A DNA stretch of 64,000 nucleotides from Desulfofundulus kuznetsovii DSM 6115 (GCF_000214705.1 NC_015573.1:1573001-1637000); one strand, 5' to 3'. Positions 46,815 to 56,904 are shown, counted from the first letter of the stretch. The notes: generated from the sequence alone by a model not told the origin. A program made the numbers and translations.

Positions 46815-47102
46815 ATGGCTACCGGTCCCTGTGGGCTGGCTTGCGATGCCTGTGGTCTGTACAACCGGGGCAAATGTGCGTCCTGCGGTCCTGGCAGCAG
46901 CATTGAAGCCCGGGCAAAAATCAACTTTCAGGAACAGTTGGGTTTTCGCTGCCCCGTGCTGGCCTGCGCCGTTGCCCGGAACATCGATTACTGTTCCCGG
47001 GATTGTTCCGAGTTTCCCTGTTCCCGTTATGAGCGTGGTCCCTATCCGTTGAGCCTGAGTTTTTTGCAAATGTACAGGCGCCGATCCGGTCTCCAGCATT
47101 AA
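46815..47102 (+). CDS. DUF3795-like cysteine-rich protein
   Basis: 95 residues with the family start CGLACDACGLYNRGKCASCG and further cysteines (FRCPVLACAVARNIDYCSRD, CSEFPCSRY). Ten or more cysteines suggest iron-sulfur or zinc binding. Common in anaerobes; function unknown. AAGGAGGC precedes the ATG. A CCCCTTGCC/GGCAAGGGG hairpin follows the stop. Confidence 0.8.
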   Translation: MATGPCGLACDACGLYNRGKCASCGPGSSIEARAKINFQEQLGFRCPVLACAVARNIDYCSRDCSEFPCSRYERGPYPLSLSFLQMYRRRSGLQH

Positions 47103-47256
47103 GGATCCCCTTGCCACGGGACATGGCAAGGGGGCTGACTTAGTCCAGGCGCACTTTTTCGTTCCTGCGTTCGTATTTGGTCGCATGGAAGTGGGTTGTC
47201 GGCGAATGATGCTTTCCTAAAAGATTTTGATTGAACCTTTTCCGCTCAGCTAATGC

Positions 47257-49168
47257 TTAAATTCCCAGGGCGGCACGTTTTTTGTTGATGTGTTCCTCAA
47301 TACCATTGGCTGCTTGCACCGGATCGTCTCCCAGGGCAACCTTCCCACCGGTAATGCCTTCCAGATCTTCGGTCAGCAGCTTGACCAGATCGGGGCCCCC
47401 GGTTACCGGAGGAGTGGGTGAAAGATGGGTGTAAAGCCCAAAGGCCAGGGCAAAAAGCCCGTCAATGGTGGCCTTTTGCTCCAGGTACTGCGGCGCGGTT
47501 ACGGCCACGGGCAAAGCACTGGTGTCCACCCCCAGGTGGTTGGCCACGGCGGTGACCAGCATGGAAATGCGCCCCGTGTCGGTGCAGGTACCGAAGCTGA
47601 GCACCGGAGGGATATTTAAAGACCGGCAGATCTCCCGCAGGCCTTCCCCCGCCTGCTCTGCCGCTTCCAGGCTGGCCAAGCCGGACACTTCGAGGGCGTG
47701 GTTGCCGCAACCGCCGCTGACTATCAGTATGTTGCGCCGGATCAGTTCTCTCGCCAACCCCAACGGTCATGTAGTCGTGGGGACCGGTGGAAATGGTGGT
47801 GCAGTTAACCAGGGCCACCACACCTTTAATTTTTCCGGCCTTAAGCACATCCACCAGGGGGTCCAGCCTGCCCCCCAGTGCTTTGAGTACCGCTTCGGTG
47901 GAAAATCCGGCAATGGCCTTTTGCACTTTCCGGGGCACCCTGGGTGTAATGCGGCCGTGACGTTTCTTAAAATTTTCAATGCCCAGGCGGATCAGTTCCC
48001 GGGCCTGACCGGCCACTTCCGTAGGCTTATAGTCCAGGTGTTTTTCCACCCCGGGTATGCGCACCAGGTCGGAGACGCATACCAGAGTGACCCCGTATTT
48101 TTCGGCATAAGGGGCCAGCCAGGGGGGTGAGCAGTTTTCGTCCATGGCAAAAACGTCTACCGTGCCGGTGGCCAACAGGGGTTCAATGGTCAGCCAGTTT
48201 CCCGTCAATCCCCGGAAGACTTCATCGATGGCAAACCGCTGGAGTACCTCCTGGCCGCTTTCGATGGAACCGATCACCCTCACGCCCCTGGCGCCTGCTT
48301 CCCGGGCCTGGGCCTGGACCTGGGGGTCCCGGGCGGCCAGGATGGTGGCCACGCCAATCCAGGGTTCATGTCCGTTGAACACGATGTTCACGTACTCCGG
48401 GTCCATGATGCCCAGGTCCACTTCCACCTCATGGGGCATGGGGGTGCCAAAAAGGATGTCCTGCACCATTTCCAGGCCGATCTGAGCGCCGTATATACAG
48501 GCTATGCCCAGGCGCAGGCCCTTTTTGGCCAAAGAAACAAAGTGCCCGTCCACATTGGTCAGGCAACTGGCAGTAGCGTCTTTAATTTCATGCATCACTC
48601 CGGCAGGGTAAATGGCCAGTTCCCGCCATAGTTTTTTCCGTGGTTCGGGAGCGAAAACTTCTACCATAGTACCTGGCTCGTCATAATCACGGTATAGTTC
48701 GCCGATCAAAAAATCGGCCAGGCGAATGGCTACCTGCTCGGGAGAACCGCTGGTGTCCACCTTTACCTGCCCGGCAAAGGTGTACAATTTATTCTTATCG
48801 GTGATGGTAAAAGGCGTTTTTCCCTGCGCCGTAGCCTTGAGGGTGCGAAAGGCTTCGTAAGCGTGGTGGGTGTAGGTGGCCGTACCCATCACGTTGCGCA
48901 AAAGCATGTCCCGCATGGCCATGGCGTTGCGGTCGATGCCGCATACACCCAGAATGGCTCCCACGTTATCCGAAATGCGGCAGGGACCATTGGTACAAAG
49001 CTGGCAGCTAACCCCCGCCAGGCAGAAGTTACACCGGATTTTCTCCTGGGGTTCAAAGCGATCCCATACATTGGTTAAACCGTCCCGGTGGATATGCTCG
49101 TACATTTCCTGGACCGAGTCGTGCACACTGACCCGGCCGCCCAGCTTCAACCTTTCCCTTTTGGCCAT
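47257..49168 (-). pseudogene. cooS: CooS-like carbon monoxide dehydrogenase with frameshift and altered C-cluster motif
   Basis: From ATG at 49168 (GGGAGGAAGACAG) the first frame has the D/B-cluster motif CNFCLAGVSCQLCTNGPC (46-63), the C-cluster histidine in FNGHEPW, cysteines in DENCSPPW and LVNCTT, then leaves frame. Removing one G from the CCCC/GGGG run at 47758-47761 joins it to the second frame (GLARELIRRNILIVSGGCGN, SFGTCTDTGRIS), giving about 636 residues, the normal length. The usual GiCCTGNE motif, which supplies a C-cluster cysteine, reads GSIESGQE here, so even the repaired enzyme may not be a classical CO dehydrogenase. Confidence 0.85.
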
Positions 49169-49252
49169 CTGTCTTCCTCCCGGAAACATTTTTTTTAGTA
49201 ATGCCTGGAGAAGGAAGGTGTATACATGGTGGAGGTGCTTTTGATTAAGCAA

Positions 49253-49424
49253 AAACAGAATCTCGGGAAAAATAAAAGTAGCATATACCCGTAGTTCCTG
49301 TACTGAAGTTGAACCTTAAAGATAGAATTATGAAAACGGCTGCTCCGGGTAGCGTAATAGTCAAGCACCAGAACAGCCGTTTTTCCCTAATTTAGAAGAG
49401 TTTTGAGTTAATGTGCAATAGGAC
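49253..49424 (-). terminator. Terminator of the kdgK operon
   Basis: AACGGCTG/CAGCCGTT stem with a loop of about 35 bases (49334-49384), followed by TTTTCAT on the minus strand. It lies between kdgK and cooS; no gene is seen in the gap. Confidence 0.6.
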
Positions 49425-50450
49425 CTACCTTTGTACCCGGCCCGAGCCGTCACCTTTGACTAGGTTTTCTACCTCGTCTATCGAAACCATATTAAAGTCG
49501 CCGGGAATGGTGTGTTTTAGACAGGAAGCTGCCACCGCAAAGTTAATTGCTTCCTCGGGTCCCTTGCCGGCCAGCAAAGCATAGATAAGACCACCGCCAA
49601 AGGAGTCCCCGCCGCCTACCCGGTCCACTATACGGATATCGTATTTACGGGATTTATAAAACTCCTTGCCGTCGTAAAGCAGTGCCGACCAGCCGTTGTC
49701 CGATGCCGAATAGCTTTCCCTTAAGGTAATGGCCACATACTTAAATCCAAAGCGCTCGACCAGCTGCCGGGCCACGTCCTGATAACCGGCATCACTTAAA
49801 GCGCCTTTAATGATATCGGAACCGGCTGCTTTGATCCCAAAGACCTTTTCGGCATCCTCTTCGTTGGCGATGCACACGTCCACATATTCCATGAGACGGG
49901 ACATAACCTGGTTGGCCTTCTCTGGTGTCCAAAGATTCTTGCGGTAATTGAGGTCACAGCTTACGGTAAGGCCCAATTCTTTGGCAGTCCTTGCGGCAAC
50001 CAGGGTAATTTCGGCCACATTGTCGCTTAAAGCTGGGGTAATGCCGGTGAAGTGAAACCACCTGGCACCGGCCAGGATTTCCGGCCAGTTGAAATCTTCG
50101 GTCCGGGCTTCGGCAATGGCGGAATGGGCCCGGTCATAAACCACCTTGGAAGGACGCTGGGAAGCTCCGGTTTCCAGGAAATAGATGCCCAACCGGTTTC
50201 CGCCCCGGGCAATGTAGCTGGTGTTAACCCCAAACCGGCGTAAATGGTTTACCGCGCTCTGGCCGATGGGATTATTGGGTACCTTGGTTACAAAACAGGC
50301 GTCCAGGCCAAAATTGGCCAGGGAAACAGCTACGTTGGCTTCTCCCCCACCGTAAGTGACATCAAAGGATTGGGCCTGCACAAACCTTTGGTAACCGGGA
50401 GTGGACAGGCGCAGCATAATTTCTCCAAAACAAACTACCTTGGCAGCCAT
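49425..50450 (-). CDS. kdgK: 2-keto-3-deoxygluconate kinase
   Basis: 341 residues of the PfkB/ribokinase family: CFGEIMLRLSTPG at the N-terminus, YGGGEANVAVSLANFG, and the C-terminal nucleotide motif VDRVGGGDSFGGGLIYALLA with the catalytic aspartate. Phosphorylates KDG to KDPG. Start at 50450 after TAAGGAGGGTTTAT. Last gene of the inositol operon. Confidence 0.92.
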   Translation of the reverse strand: MAAKVVCFGEIMLRLSTPGYQRFVQAQSFDVTYGGGEANVAVSLANFGLDACFVTKVPNNPIGQSAVNHLRRFGVNTSYIARGGNRLGIYFLETGASQRPSKVVYDRAHSAIAEARTEDFNWPEILAGARWFHFTGITPALSDNVAEITLVAARTAKELGLTVSCDLNYRKNLWTPEKANQVMSRLMEYVDVCIANEEDAEKVFGIKAAGSDIIKGALSDAGYQDVARQLVERFGFKYVAITLRESYSASDNGWSALLYDGKEFYKSRKYDIRIVDRVGGGDSFGGGLIYALLAGKGPEEAINFAVAASCLKHTIPGDFNMVSIDEVENLVKGDGSGRVQR

Positions 50451-50583
50451 ATAAACCCTCCTTAATAAACGCAAGTGTAGCTGTGATGCCGTTTTCTCGC
50501 ACTGGACATAAGAGTTTGGAGTTTTATTTCAGTACTCATACCTTTTTCCTATGACCGCAAAAAGTGCTCCGGATCGTCTCGTT

Positions 50584-51234
50584 TTACTGCTGGCGGGCGG
50601 CCCGGATCTTTTCTACAAAGGCCCGGGCGGTTTCGGTGATCAGGTCATAGTCGTTGTTCTGCAAGCCCTTTTTGGTAATCTCGCTGCCAACCCCTACCGC
50701 TACCGCTCCTGCCTTGATCCAGCGGTCCACGTTGTCCAGGCTGACTCCGCCGGTGGGCATCAAGGGAACCTGGGGCAGGGGCCCTCTGATGGCCTTGATA
50801 ATTTCCGGTCCAAAGATGCTGCCCGGGAAAATCTTAACCACGTCCGCGCCCAGCTCCATAGCCTGCACCACTTCCGTTACGGACATGGCGCCGGGCATGC
50901 AGATTTTTTGATAACGATTGGAAATGCGCACCACTTCTGGATTTAAGTTGGGTCCGACGATAAATTCCGCCCCGGCCAGCATGGCGAGGCGCGCGGTTTC
51001 CGCATCCAGCACGGTACCTGCCCCTACCAGCATCTCCTCGGGGCGGAAATTGCTGACCAGTTCCCTGATCACGTCGATTGCTCCAGGCACCGTCATGGTG
51101 ATTTCAATAGCTGTGATGCCGCCCTTGCGTACGGCTTCCGCTACCTTCAGAGCTTGTCCGGGCGTTTCAGCCCGCACTACGGCGACAATGCCGCAATCAA
51201 GTATTTGTTTTAAGTGAACATATTTTTTTAGCAC
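50584..51234 (-). CDS. eda: KDPG aldolase
   Basis: 216 residues, TIM-barrel class I aldolase: CGIVAVVRAETPGQALKVAE, GITAIEITMTVPGAIDVI, VGAGTVLDAETARLAMLAGA with downstream FIVGPNLNPEV, and the Schiff-base lysine in GADVVKIFPGSIFG, then MPTGGVSLDNV. Splits KDPG to pyruvate and glyceraldehyde 3-phosphate. GTG start after GGGGGGGCTCCC. Confidence 0.93.
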   Translation of the reverse strand: MLKKYVHLKQILDCGIVAVVRAETPGQALKVAEAVRKGGITAIEITMTVPGAIDVIRELVSNFRPEEMLVGAGTVLDAETARLAMLAGAEFIVGPNLNPEVVRISNRYQKICMPGAMSVTEVVQAMELGADVVKIFPGSIFGPEIIKAIRGPLPQVPLMPTGGVSLDNVDRWIKAGAVAVGVGSEITKKGLQNNDYDLITETARAFVEKIRAARQQ

Positions 51235-51290
51235 GGGAGCCCCCCCTTTTTTTATCTGTGAAGCATTACGGCTGATGGAAGGCAAAAAAG

Positions 51291-52097
51291 CTATAAACCC
51301 AGCCTGACTAAATAGTTAATGGTAGCCCCGGCACAGGTTTCGGGATCGGGTTTGGGAAGAATCTCTGCGGAAACGGCTCCTTGATAATTGATCTCTTTTA
51401 AGGTACTGATGATGGATGGAAAATCTAAATGCCCGTAACCCGGCGCCCAGCGGTTACTGTCGGCAATGTGAAAATGGGTTAGATAGGGGCCGGCGGTTTT
51501 GATACTTTCCACGATTGAGGGTTCCTCAATGTTCATGTGGAAGGTATCGGCCAGTATTTTCAGATTGTCAGAACCGACCAGGCGGATTAATTCGATGGCT
51601 TCGGCAATGGTATTGATTAGATCCGTTTCATACCGGTTTATGGGTTCCAGAACCAGATTTACCCCCTGTTGTTCGGCCAGGGCGCAACATTCCTGCAGCG
51701 CCGCCACCAGCCAGGACTGGGCCAGTTCCCTGGGCGTACCGGCTGTTACTTTTCCCCGGATCAGACCGATGATCACCTGGGTTTGCCAGCGGGCGGCCAG
51801 GGCGATGTGATCTTTAACGCGTTGAATGGCCCTTTGCCGTACCCTTTCTTCGGGGTCGGTGAAGCTTAGACCTTCATCCCCGTAAGCCTGACCCGTACCA
51901 ATGGCCGCTACGGGTAAGTTCAAGCTGGCCAGGAGGTTTTCTATGTCTTCCACATTAATGGCGCGGGGATCCCGGATGGCCAGTTCCACCGCATCGTATC
52001 CCAGTTGGGCCACTTTGCGAATGCTCGCGGTAAAGTCGTCTTTAAAAGCCAGGGCGGCAAAACGGGTGGGTCCGGAAACCACAATGCATTTCTTCAT
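51291..52097 (-). CDS. iolO: 5-keto-L-gluconate epimerase-like (IolO)
   Basis: 268 residues, sugar-phosphate isomerase/epimerase TIM barrel. Metal ligands are visible: glutamate in NLVLEPINRYE, aspartate in ILADTFHMNIEE, histidine in FHIADSNRWAPGYGH and glutamate in SAEILPKPD. It resembles Thermotoga TM0416 (IolO), which turns 5-keto-L-gluconate into D-tagaturonate. Position between eda and the IolN-like hydrolase supports that role. Confidence 0.8.
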   Translation of the reverse strand: MKKCIVVSGPTRFAALAFKDDFTASIRKVAQLGYDAVELAIRDPRAINVEDIENLLASLNLPVAAIGTGQAYGDEGLSFTDPEERVRQRAIQRVKDHIALAARWQTQVIIGLIRGKVTAGTPRELAQSWLVAALQECCALAEQQGVNLVLEPINRYETDLINTIAEAIELIRLVGSDNLKILADTFHMNIEEPSIVESIKTAGPYLTHFHIADSNRWAPGYGHLDFPSIISTLKEINYQGAVSAEILPKPDPETCAGATINYLVRLGL

Positions 52098-52165
52098 TAA
52101 CCTACCCTCCTTTCCGCTAAAGCGGGGTAAGGACCGCCGGTTGCCGGCGGTCCCTTAAATGAGAT

Positions 52166-53146
52166 TTAAGCGGGAGGGTAGCGCAGCTCGTAAATGCTCC
52201 GGCCGCCGTTAAGGGGCCCTTTGAGATAGGCTTCCACTTCTTCCCTGGGCCGCTGGGTGAACTCTTCAATGGGCGGCAGCACTCCGGGCGGGAAGCGCTT
52301 GAGAATGTCATCGTGCAGTTTAACCATGTAGTCCAGGAAAGCTTCGATGCCTGGAATGGCCTTTTGGGCGTCGGCTAGAGTGGCTTTGCCAACCACGCCT
52401 TCCGGATAAGCGGAGACTTCAATGGGCCCCAAGCCTACATGACCGTACCAGGCGATGGGGCGGTGCAGCAGGTTGCCCGCTTTGTCCACGTGTCCTTCAG
52501 GCATGTACCCTTTAACCTGGGTATCTACGGCGTCTTCCATGCGGATCATTTCCGGGAAGAGGGCCAGCGACCAGGAGGTTTCTACTTCGTCAGCATGGAT
52601 GAAGTTGGTTTCATAGGGTCCGCCTTCGGACTTCAGTTTAAACTGATCCTGAATGGCGTGGTACCAGTTAACGTTGACTACGATCATAGGCAGCTGGTAG
52701 GTCTTGGCAAACTGGTGAATGGCAGTGGGAATGACGTATTCCTGGCCATGGCCGTTAAGCAGGATCATTTTGCGGAAGCCCATGTTCCAGTACCCGGCCA
52801 TGATGGATTTGAGCATGCCAATGAATATTTCTTCCGGTACCACCACGGTGCCCGGCATCCCCACGTGGTGATAGGGGTGGGAGCCCCACCACAGGGGTTG
52901 GGATACGGTGCAACCGGTCTTTTGGGCAACCAGTTCAGCCATGCGAGTGACCAGGAAGGTGTCTTCGCCAATGCATGCGTGAGGGCCGTGGGCCTCGGTG
53001 GCTCCCACGGGGATGATGATGATGTCGTTCTTTTTCAGCCTCTCTTCGATTTGCTTCCAGGTCATGTTCTGAAGATAAATGCCGTCGGCCTTGTCCATGT
53101 GACCGCCGTTTTTTAAAGGCAAACCCCATTTGCTCATCTCAAACAC
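52166..53146 (-). CDS. iolN: Creatininase-fold diketo-inositol hydrolase (IolN-like)
   Basis: 326 residues of the creatininase family: IIIPVGATEAHGPHACIGED (metal ligands E, H, D), WWGSHPYHHVGMPGTV, LLNGHGQE and HADEVETS. In Thermotoga the homologue TM0413 opens the ring of 3-dehydro-scyllo-inosose to give 5-keto-L-gluconate. Internal ATG at the MDKADGIY position is an alternative start. Placed directly after the zinc dehydrogenase gene. Confidence 0.82.
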   Translation of the reverse strand: MFEMSKWGLPLKNGGHMDKADGIYLQNMTWKQIEERLKKNDIIIIPVGATEAHGPHACIGEDTFLVTRMAELVAQKTGCTVSQPLWWGSHPYHHVGMPGTVVVPEEIFIGMLKSIMAGYWNMGFRKMILLNGHGQEYVIPTAIHQFAKTYQLPMIVVNVNWYHAIQDQFKLKSEGGPYETNFIHADEVETSWSLALFPEMIRMEDAVDTQVKGYMPEGHVDKAGNLLHRPIAWYGHVGLGPIEVSAYPEGVVGKATLADAQKAIPGIEAFLDYMVKLHDDILKRFPPGVLPPIEEFTQRPREEVEAYLKGPLNGGRSIYELRYPPA

Positions 53147-53173
53147 TCCTTTGACTTATTTGAATTTAACACC

Positions 53174-54196
53174 TTACGGTGTAATTACCACTTCAATAGC
53201 TTCGCCTTTTCGCATGGCGGCAAAACCCTTTTCGATTTCCTGCAGGCTTAAGCGATGGGTAATTAATTTGTCCAGCGGTAAAATGCCGCTTTCCAGGATC
53301 TTGATGGTGGCCGGGAAGGTGTATTTGGCAATGAAGCTACCCATGACCGTAAGCTCGTAGCGGGTGATGGTGTTTTGTACGATTTCTGCGCGAGCATTTT
53401 GATTCTGGCCAAACAGCAGGATCCTTCCGCCCCGGCGGGCCAGATTGAGAGTGTCCTTAAAGAGGCACCCTACCGCATCCACCACCACATCGGCGCCAAT
53501 GCCCGTTTCATCCATTACCACTGCTACCAGGTCTTCTCTGGCCGGATCCACTACCCGGGTGGCTCCGCAGGTTAAGGCATATTGCTTGCGGAAATCCGAC
53601 ACCTCGGAAACAATGATTTTGCCGGCGCCGGCGGCCTTTAAAAGCATGGTGAAATACAGGCCAATGGGACCTGCTCCCAGCACAACCACCGTTTCTCCGG
53701 GATGCAAGGCGATCTTTTGCGTGGCATTGACTACACAGGAAAGGGGTTCGGCAAATACGGCGATTTCCGGGGGGATTTTCTTGCTGATTTTGTGCAGCGC
53801 CCTGGCCGGGGCAACGTTGTATTCCGCAAAGCCGCCGTCAATGAAAATACCCAGAGTCGTCATGTTTTCGCACATGTTGGGCTGGCCCATTTTGCAGTAG
53901 CGGCAATTGCCACAGGTAACGTTGGGATCTACCACTACCCGGTCACCGGGTGCTATCCCCTTAACTTCATCGCCTACGGCCAGGACTTCTCCTACATATT
54001 CATGGCCCAATATGGCGCCGATGGTGCCGGGGTGCCCCGGTGGAACATGGAGAATATGCAGGTCGGTACCGCAGATACTGGCCGCCTCCACTTTCAGGAG
54101 CACTTCATCAGCCTTTTTAATGGTGGGTACGGGTACTTCCTTTAAGGTCAGTTCGCCAGGAGCGGAAAAAATTGCTGCCAGCATGGTTTCCGGCAT
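53174..54196 (-). CDS. Zinc-dependent sugar/polyol dehydrogenase
   Basis: 340 residues of the MDR zinc dehydrogenase family. Catalytic zinc motif ASICGTDLHIL and GHEYVGEVLAVGDEVKG; structural zinc CGNCRYCKMGQPNMC; NAD site VVLGAGPIGLY. Start at 54196 after GAGGAGTGCAACAAG. It may oxidise another inositol stereoisomer or a ring intermediate; substrate not shown by sequence. Lies between iolM and iolN. Confidence 0.85.
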   Translation of the reverse strand: MPETMLAAIFSAPGELTLKEVPVPTIKKADEVLLKVEAASICGTDLHILHVPPGHPGTIGAILGHEYVGEVLAVGDEVKGIAPGDRVVVDPNVTCGNCRYCKMGQPNMCENMTTLGIFIDGGFAEYNVAPARALHKISKKIPPEIAVFAEPLSCVVNATQKIALHPGETVVVLGAGPIGLYFTMLLKAAGAGKIIVSEVSDFRKQYALTCGATRVVDPAREDLVAVVMDETGIGADVVVDAVGCLFKDTLNLARRGGRILLFGQNQNARAEIVQNTITRYELTVMGSFIAKYTFPATIKILESGILPLDKLITHRLSLQEIEKGFAAMRKGEAIEVVITP

Positions 54197-54265
54197 CTTG
54201 TTGCACTCCTCACCTTGTTTTATGCAAGGTGGCCGTAATTCACGGCCACCTGCCTGTTTCACTTG

Positions 54266-55468
54266 TTACTCTTTATCCAGGCGTACGGTAATCTTGCATT
54301 CCTTGCGGTCGGTACGCAAAGTGACCAGGTTTTCCGGCACCTCGTCCAGTGTGATTTGTTTGGTAATCAGGGGGAGCATGTTCATCCCCGTGGCCATGCT
54401 CTGAATAACCCGCGGGAAGGTGCCTTCACCGGAATGACCCTGGGCACCCACGATTTGTGCCCGCCGTACCTGAAGCACTTCACCGGTAACAGGCATTTTG
54501 GCGTCCGCCCGGGCCACCACAACCACGGTGGCATTTAAGCCCCTTGCTTCCCAGATAACCTGTTCAATTTGGGGGTAAACCACGGTGGGCAAACCTGTAG
54601 CTTCCAGGTATAGCTTGGCCCCATAACCGTCGGTGATTTCCAGCACCCGGTGGACAAAATCTTCCTTCAGCGGATTAATTACATAGTCGGCACCCATCTT
54701 GAGGCCCAGTTCCGCCCGGGCCGGTTCCGGTTCGGAAAGGATCACCCGTGCCGCGCCCTGGCGTTTGAGGATGGCGCAGGCTGCGAGACCTACCGGACCG
54801 CCGCCGCAAATAACCACGTTATCACCGGGTTTAATTCCGCCGCCCCGCTGGATTACAGCGTTGTAGGCCACGCTGGTGGGTTCTACCAGGCTGCCGGCCA
54901 GGAATAACTCCATGCCCTGATACCTTTCCTTCAAAGGTTCCAGGCTCCATACAACCCGGTCGGGAACCACAATATACTTGGCAAAAGCACCGTCAACGTT
55001 GAAACCGATTTCGTCCAGGCGCTCGCAGTGGTTCGGGTAACCGTCGGCGCAGGGCTGGCAACGGCCGCACCAGAGCATTTCCTCGGCGCACACTTCTTCG
55101 CCGCCTTTAAAAGGCCGGTTGGTAGCCTTGTTAATGGCCCCCGGGCCTGCTTCCACAACTACTCCGGAAAATTCATGGCCCAGGACGGCGGGAAAACCGG
55201 TGAGCCCCGGGTACCAGATATAGCCCTGTTCGTCGGGTTGAGCCATGTGCACGTCACTACCGCAAATGCCGCAGGCTTTGACCTCAATCAACACTTCTCC
55301 CGGGCCCGGTTTAGGGATATCCCTTTCCTCAATGACTACCCGGGGATTGCGCCAGACTTTACTGCCAAGGTAAGTTTGCCTTCCTTCGATATCCTTGGCT
55401 CCTAACTTGAAATCCGGTTTAGGGTCCCAGTCTGCATACAATACTGCTGCCCGCATTTTCTGCGACAT
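54266..55468 (-). CDS. iolM: Scyllo-inosose dehydrogenase (IolM-like zinc dehydrogenase)
   Basis: 400 residues, longer than usual zinc dehydrogenases and very similar in memory to Thermotoga TM0412: DWDPKPDFKLGAKDIEGRQT at the N-terminus, ACGICGSDVHMAQ, CAEEMLWCGRCQPCADGYPN, GSLVEPTSVAYNAVIQRGGG, VVARADAKMPVTGEV, QGHSGEGTFPRV. It should oxidise scyllo-inosose at a second ring carbon. Start after AAGGAGGAGAAACAG. Two LacI-type operator sites lie about 40-70 bp upstream. Confidence 0.88.
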   Translation of the reverse strand: MSQKMRAAVLYADWDPKPDFKLGAKDIEGRQTYLGSKVWRNPRVVIEERDIPKPGPGEVLIEVKACGICGSDVHMAQPDEQGYIWYPGLTGFPAVLGHEFSGVVVEAGPGAINKATNRPFKGGEEVCAEEMLWCGRCQPCADGYPNHCERLDEIGFNVDGAFAKYIVVPDRVVWSLEPLKERYQGMELFLAGSLVEPTSVAYNAVIQRGGGIKPGDNVVICGGGPVGLAACAILKRQGAARVILSEPEPARAELGLKMGADYVINPLKEDFVHRVLEITDGYGAKLYLEATGLPTVVYPQIEQVIWEARGLNATVVVVARADAKMPVTGEVLQVRRAQIVGAQGHSGEGTFPRVIQSMATGMNMLPLITKQITLDEVPENLVTLRTDRKECKITVRLDKE

Positions 55469-55506
55469 CTGTTTCTCCTCCTTGATTTAATTTATTTTAT
55501 GAAAAC

Positions 55507-55540
55507 CTGAAAACGTTTGAAGAAAGCTGAAAACGTTTAC
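55507..55540. promoter_or_regulatory. Paired LacI-family operators before iolM
   Basis: CTGAAAACGTTTGA (55507-55520) and CTGAAAACGTTTAC (55527-55540), 20 bp apart. The core AAACGTTT is the same as in the site over the promoter of the first lacI-type gene. Confidence 0.7.
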
Positions 55541-55664
55541 GGATAAGGGCAAAAATAAAGCAAAAATAAATTAAATTACAAAGGAGGGACACTTTCTGAG
55601 ATATTTTTTGGTTAGCTTATTTATAAACCAAGCAATTGTCCTCTTTTGGGAAAGTTGCAGTTTT

Positions 55665-56696
55665 TTAATGTTTTGAGTTTTTGGGGCCTTCCCGCCTTCC
55701 CCCGCTGCTGGCCCGGATAACCAGCGTGGGCGGCAAAACAATATGTTTTTTCTCCGGCGAGGGGCCCTTGCGGATTTCATCAATTAAAATTTTGGCCGCC
55801 ATTTCCCCCATGGTGTATTTGGGCTGGGCAACGGTGGTCAGATTTACTTCGGCGTAAGCAGCAAAGGGAATGTCGTCAAAACCCACTACGGCCACATTTT
55901 CCGGTACCTTCAGTCCCCTTTCTTTAATGGCCTGGATCACACCCAGGGCTAAAATGTCGTTGGCGGCAAAGATGGCCGTTGGTGGTTCCGGCAGGGAAAG
56001 CAGGGAGAGGGCGTTCTCATAACCGCTTTCCTTTTTAAAACTGCCATAGCGCACCAGCTCTTCCTCAAAGGGGATATTGTTAATGGCCAGGGCCAGGCGA
56101 TATCCATGCAGGCGCTCCGTGGTGGACTCCACATGTTCCAAACCGCCCACATAGGCAATGCGACGGTGTCCCAGGGATATCAGGTGTTCAACTGCCTGCT
56201 GCGCCCCTTTAACGTTGTCAATGGCCACATAATTGGTATCCACCTGATCCAGAATCCGGTTGATAAGCACCACGGGCGTTTTGCGGGAGAGCAACTCTGC
56301 CAGGTACCCCTCGTCCTCGGTTACGGAAGCCAGGATCAGGCCGTCTACCCGTTTTTCCTCAAGCAGTTCAATGTAGGTTCGTTCTTTGTCGACATCCCAG
56401 TTGGTATTGCACAAGAATACACTGTAGCCGGCTTCACTGGCTGCCTCTTCAACACCCCGGGCTACTTCGGGAAAGAAAGGATTGGTAATGTCGGGAATAA
56501 CCAGTCCCAGGGTGAGCGTCTCCCTTGTTACCAAGCCCCGGGCGATGGCATTGGGTTTGTAACCCATTTCAGCAGCAAGGCGCTGAATTTCCCGGCGGGT
56601 TTTTTCGCTTACCTCCGGCCGGTTGTTTAACGCTCGCGATACCGTGGCGTAGGAAACTCCGGCTTTTCTGGCAATATCTTTAATGGTTACCGTCAT
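55665..56696 (-). CDS. LacI-family regulator 1
   Basis: 343 residues. Helix-turn-helix and hinge helix at the N-terminus ([40 protein letters not shown]), then a periplasmic-binding-protein-like effector domain ([40 protein letters not shown]). Likely represses the iolM operon and itself through AAACGTTT sites and responds to inositol or a pathway intermediate. That ligand is inferred. Confidence 0.9.
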   Translation of the reverse strand: MTVTIKDIARKAGVSYATVSRALNNRPEVSEKTRREIQRLAAEMGYKPNAIARGLVTRETLTLGLVIPDITNPFFPEVARGVEEAASEAGYSVFLCNTNWDVDKERTYIELLEEKRVDGLILASVTEDEGYLAELLSRKTPVVLINRILDQVDTNYVAIDNVKGAQQAVEHLISLGHRRIAYVGGLEHVESTTERLHGYRLALAINNIPFEEELVRYGSFKKESGYENALSLLSLPEPPTAIFAANDILALGVIQAIKERGLKVPENVAVVGFDDIPFAAYAEVNLTTVAQPKYTMGEMAAKILIDEIRKGPSPEKKHIVLPPTLVIRASSGGRREGPKNSKH

Positions 56697-56710
56697 GGCA
56701 TATCACGCCT

Positions 56711-56763
56711 TGTAAACGTTTTCGCTTCGTAAACATTATATAATCGCTTGTGTTTAAAGTCAA
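56711..56763 (-). promoter_or_regulatory. Promoter and operator of LacI-type gene 1
   Basis: Minus-strand TTGACT (56758-56763), 17-bp spacer, TATAAT (56735-56740); operator TGTAAACGTTTTCG (56711-56724) covers the start of transcription, with a partial second site at 56728. Fits autorepression. Confidence 0.8.
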
Positions 56764-56904
56764 GTAAACTTTGACTAGAATCTCTATTAGTTTTTGTCAT
56801 ATTGTCTCAAATTTTGTCATATTGTCTCAAACGATTACGGATCCATCGCTTGCTGGCGGGAACTCTGGTAGGCAAGGCCGCAAATTATTGTACTGTAATA
56901 AAAG

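Noticed and set aside
47107-47133. Strong intrinsic terminator after the DUF3795 gene
   Set aside because: The hairpin is good but no T tract follows, so it is only mentioned with the gene.
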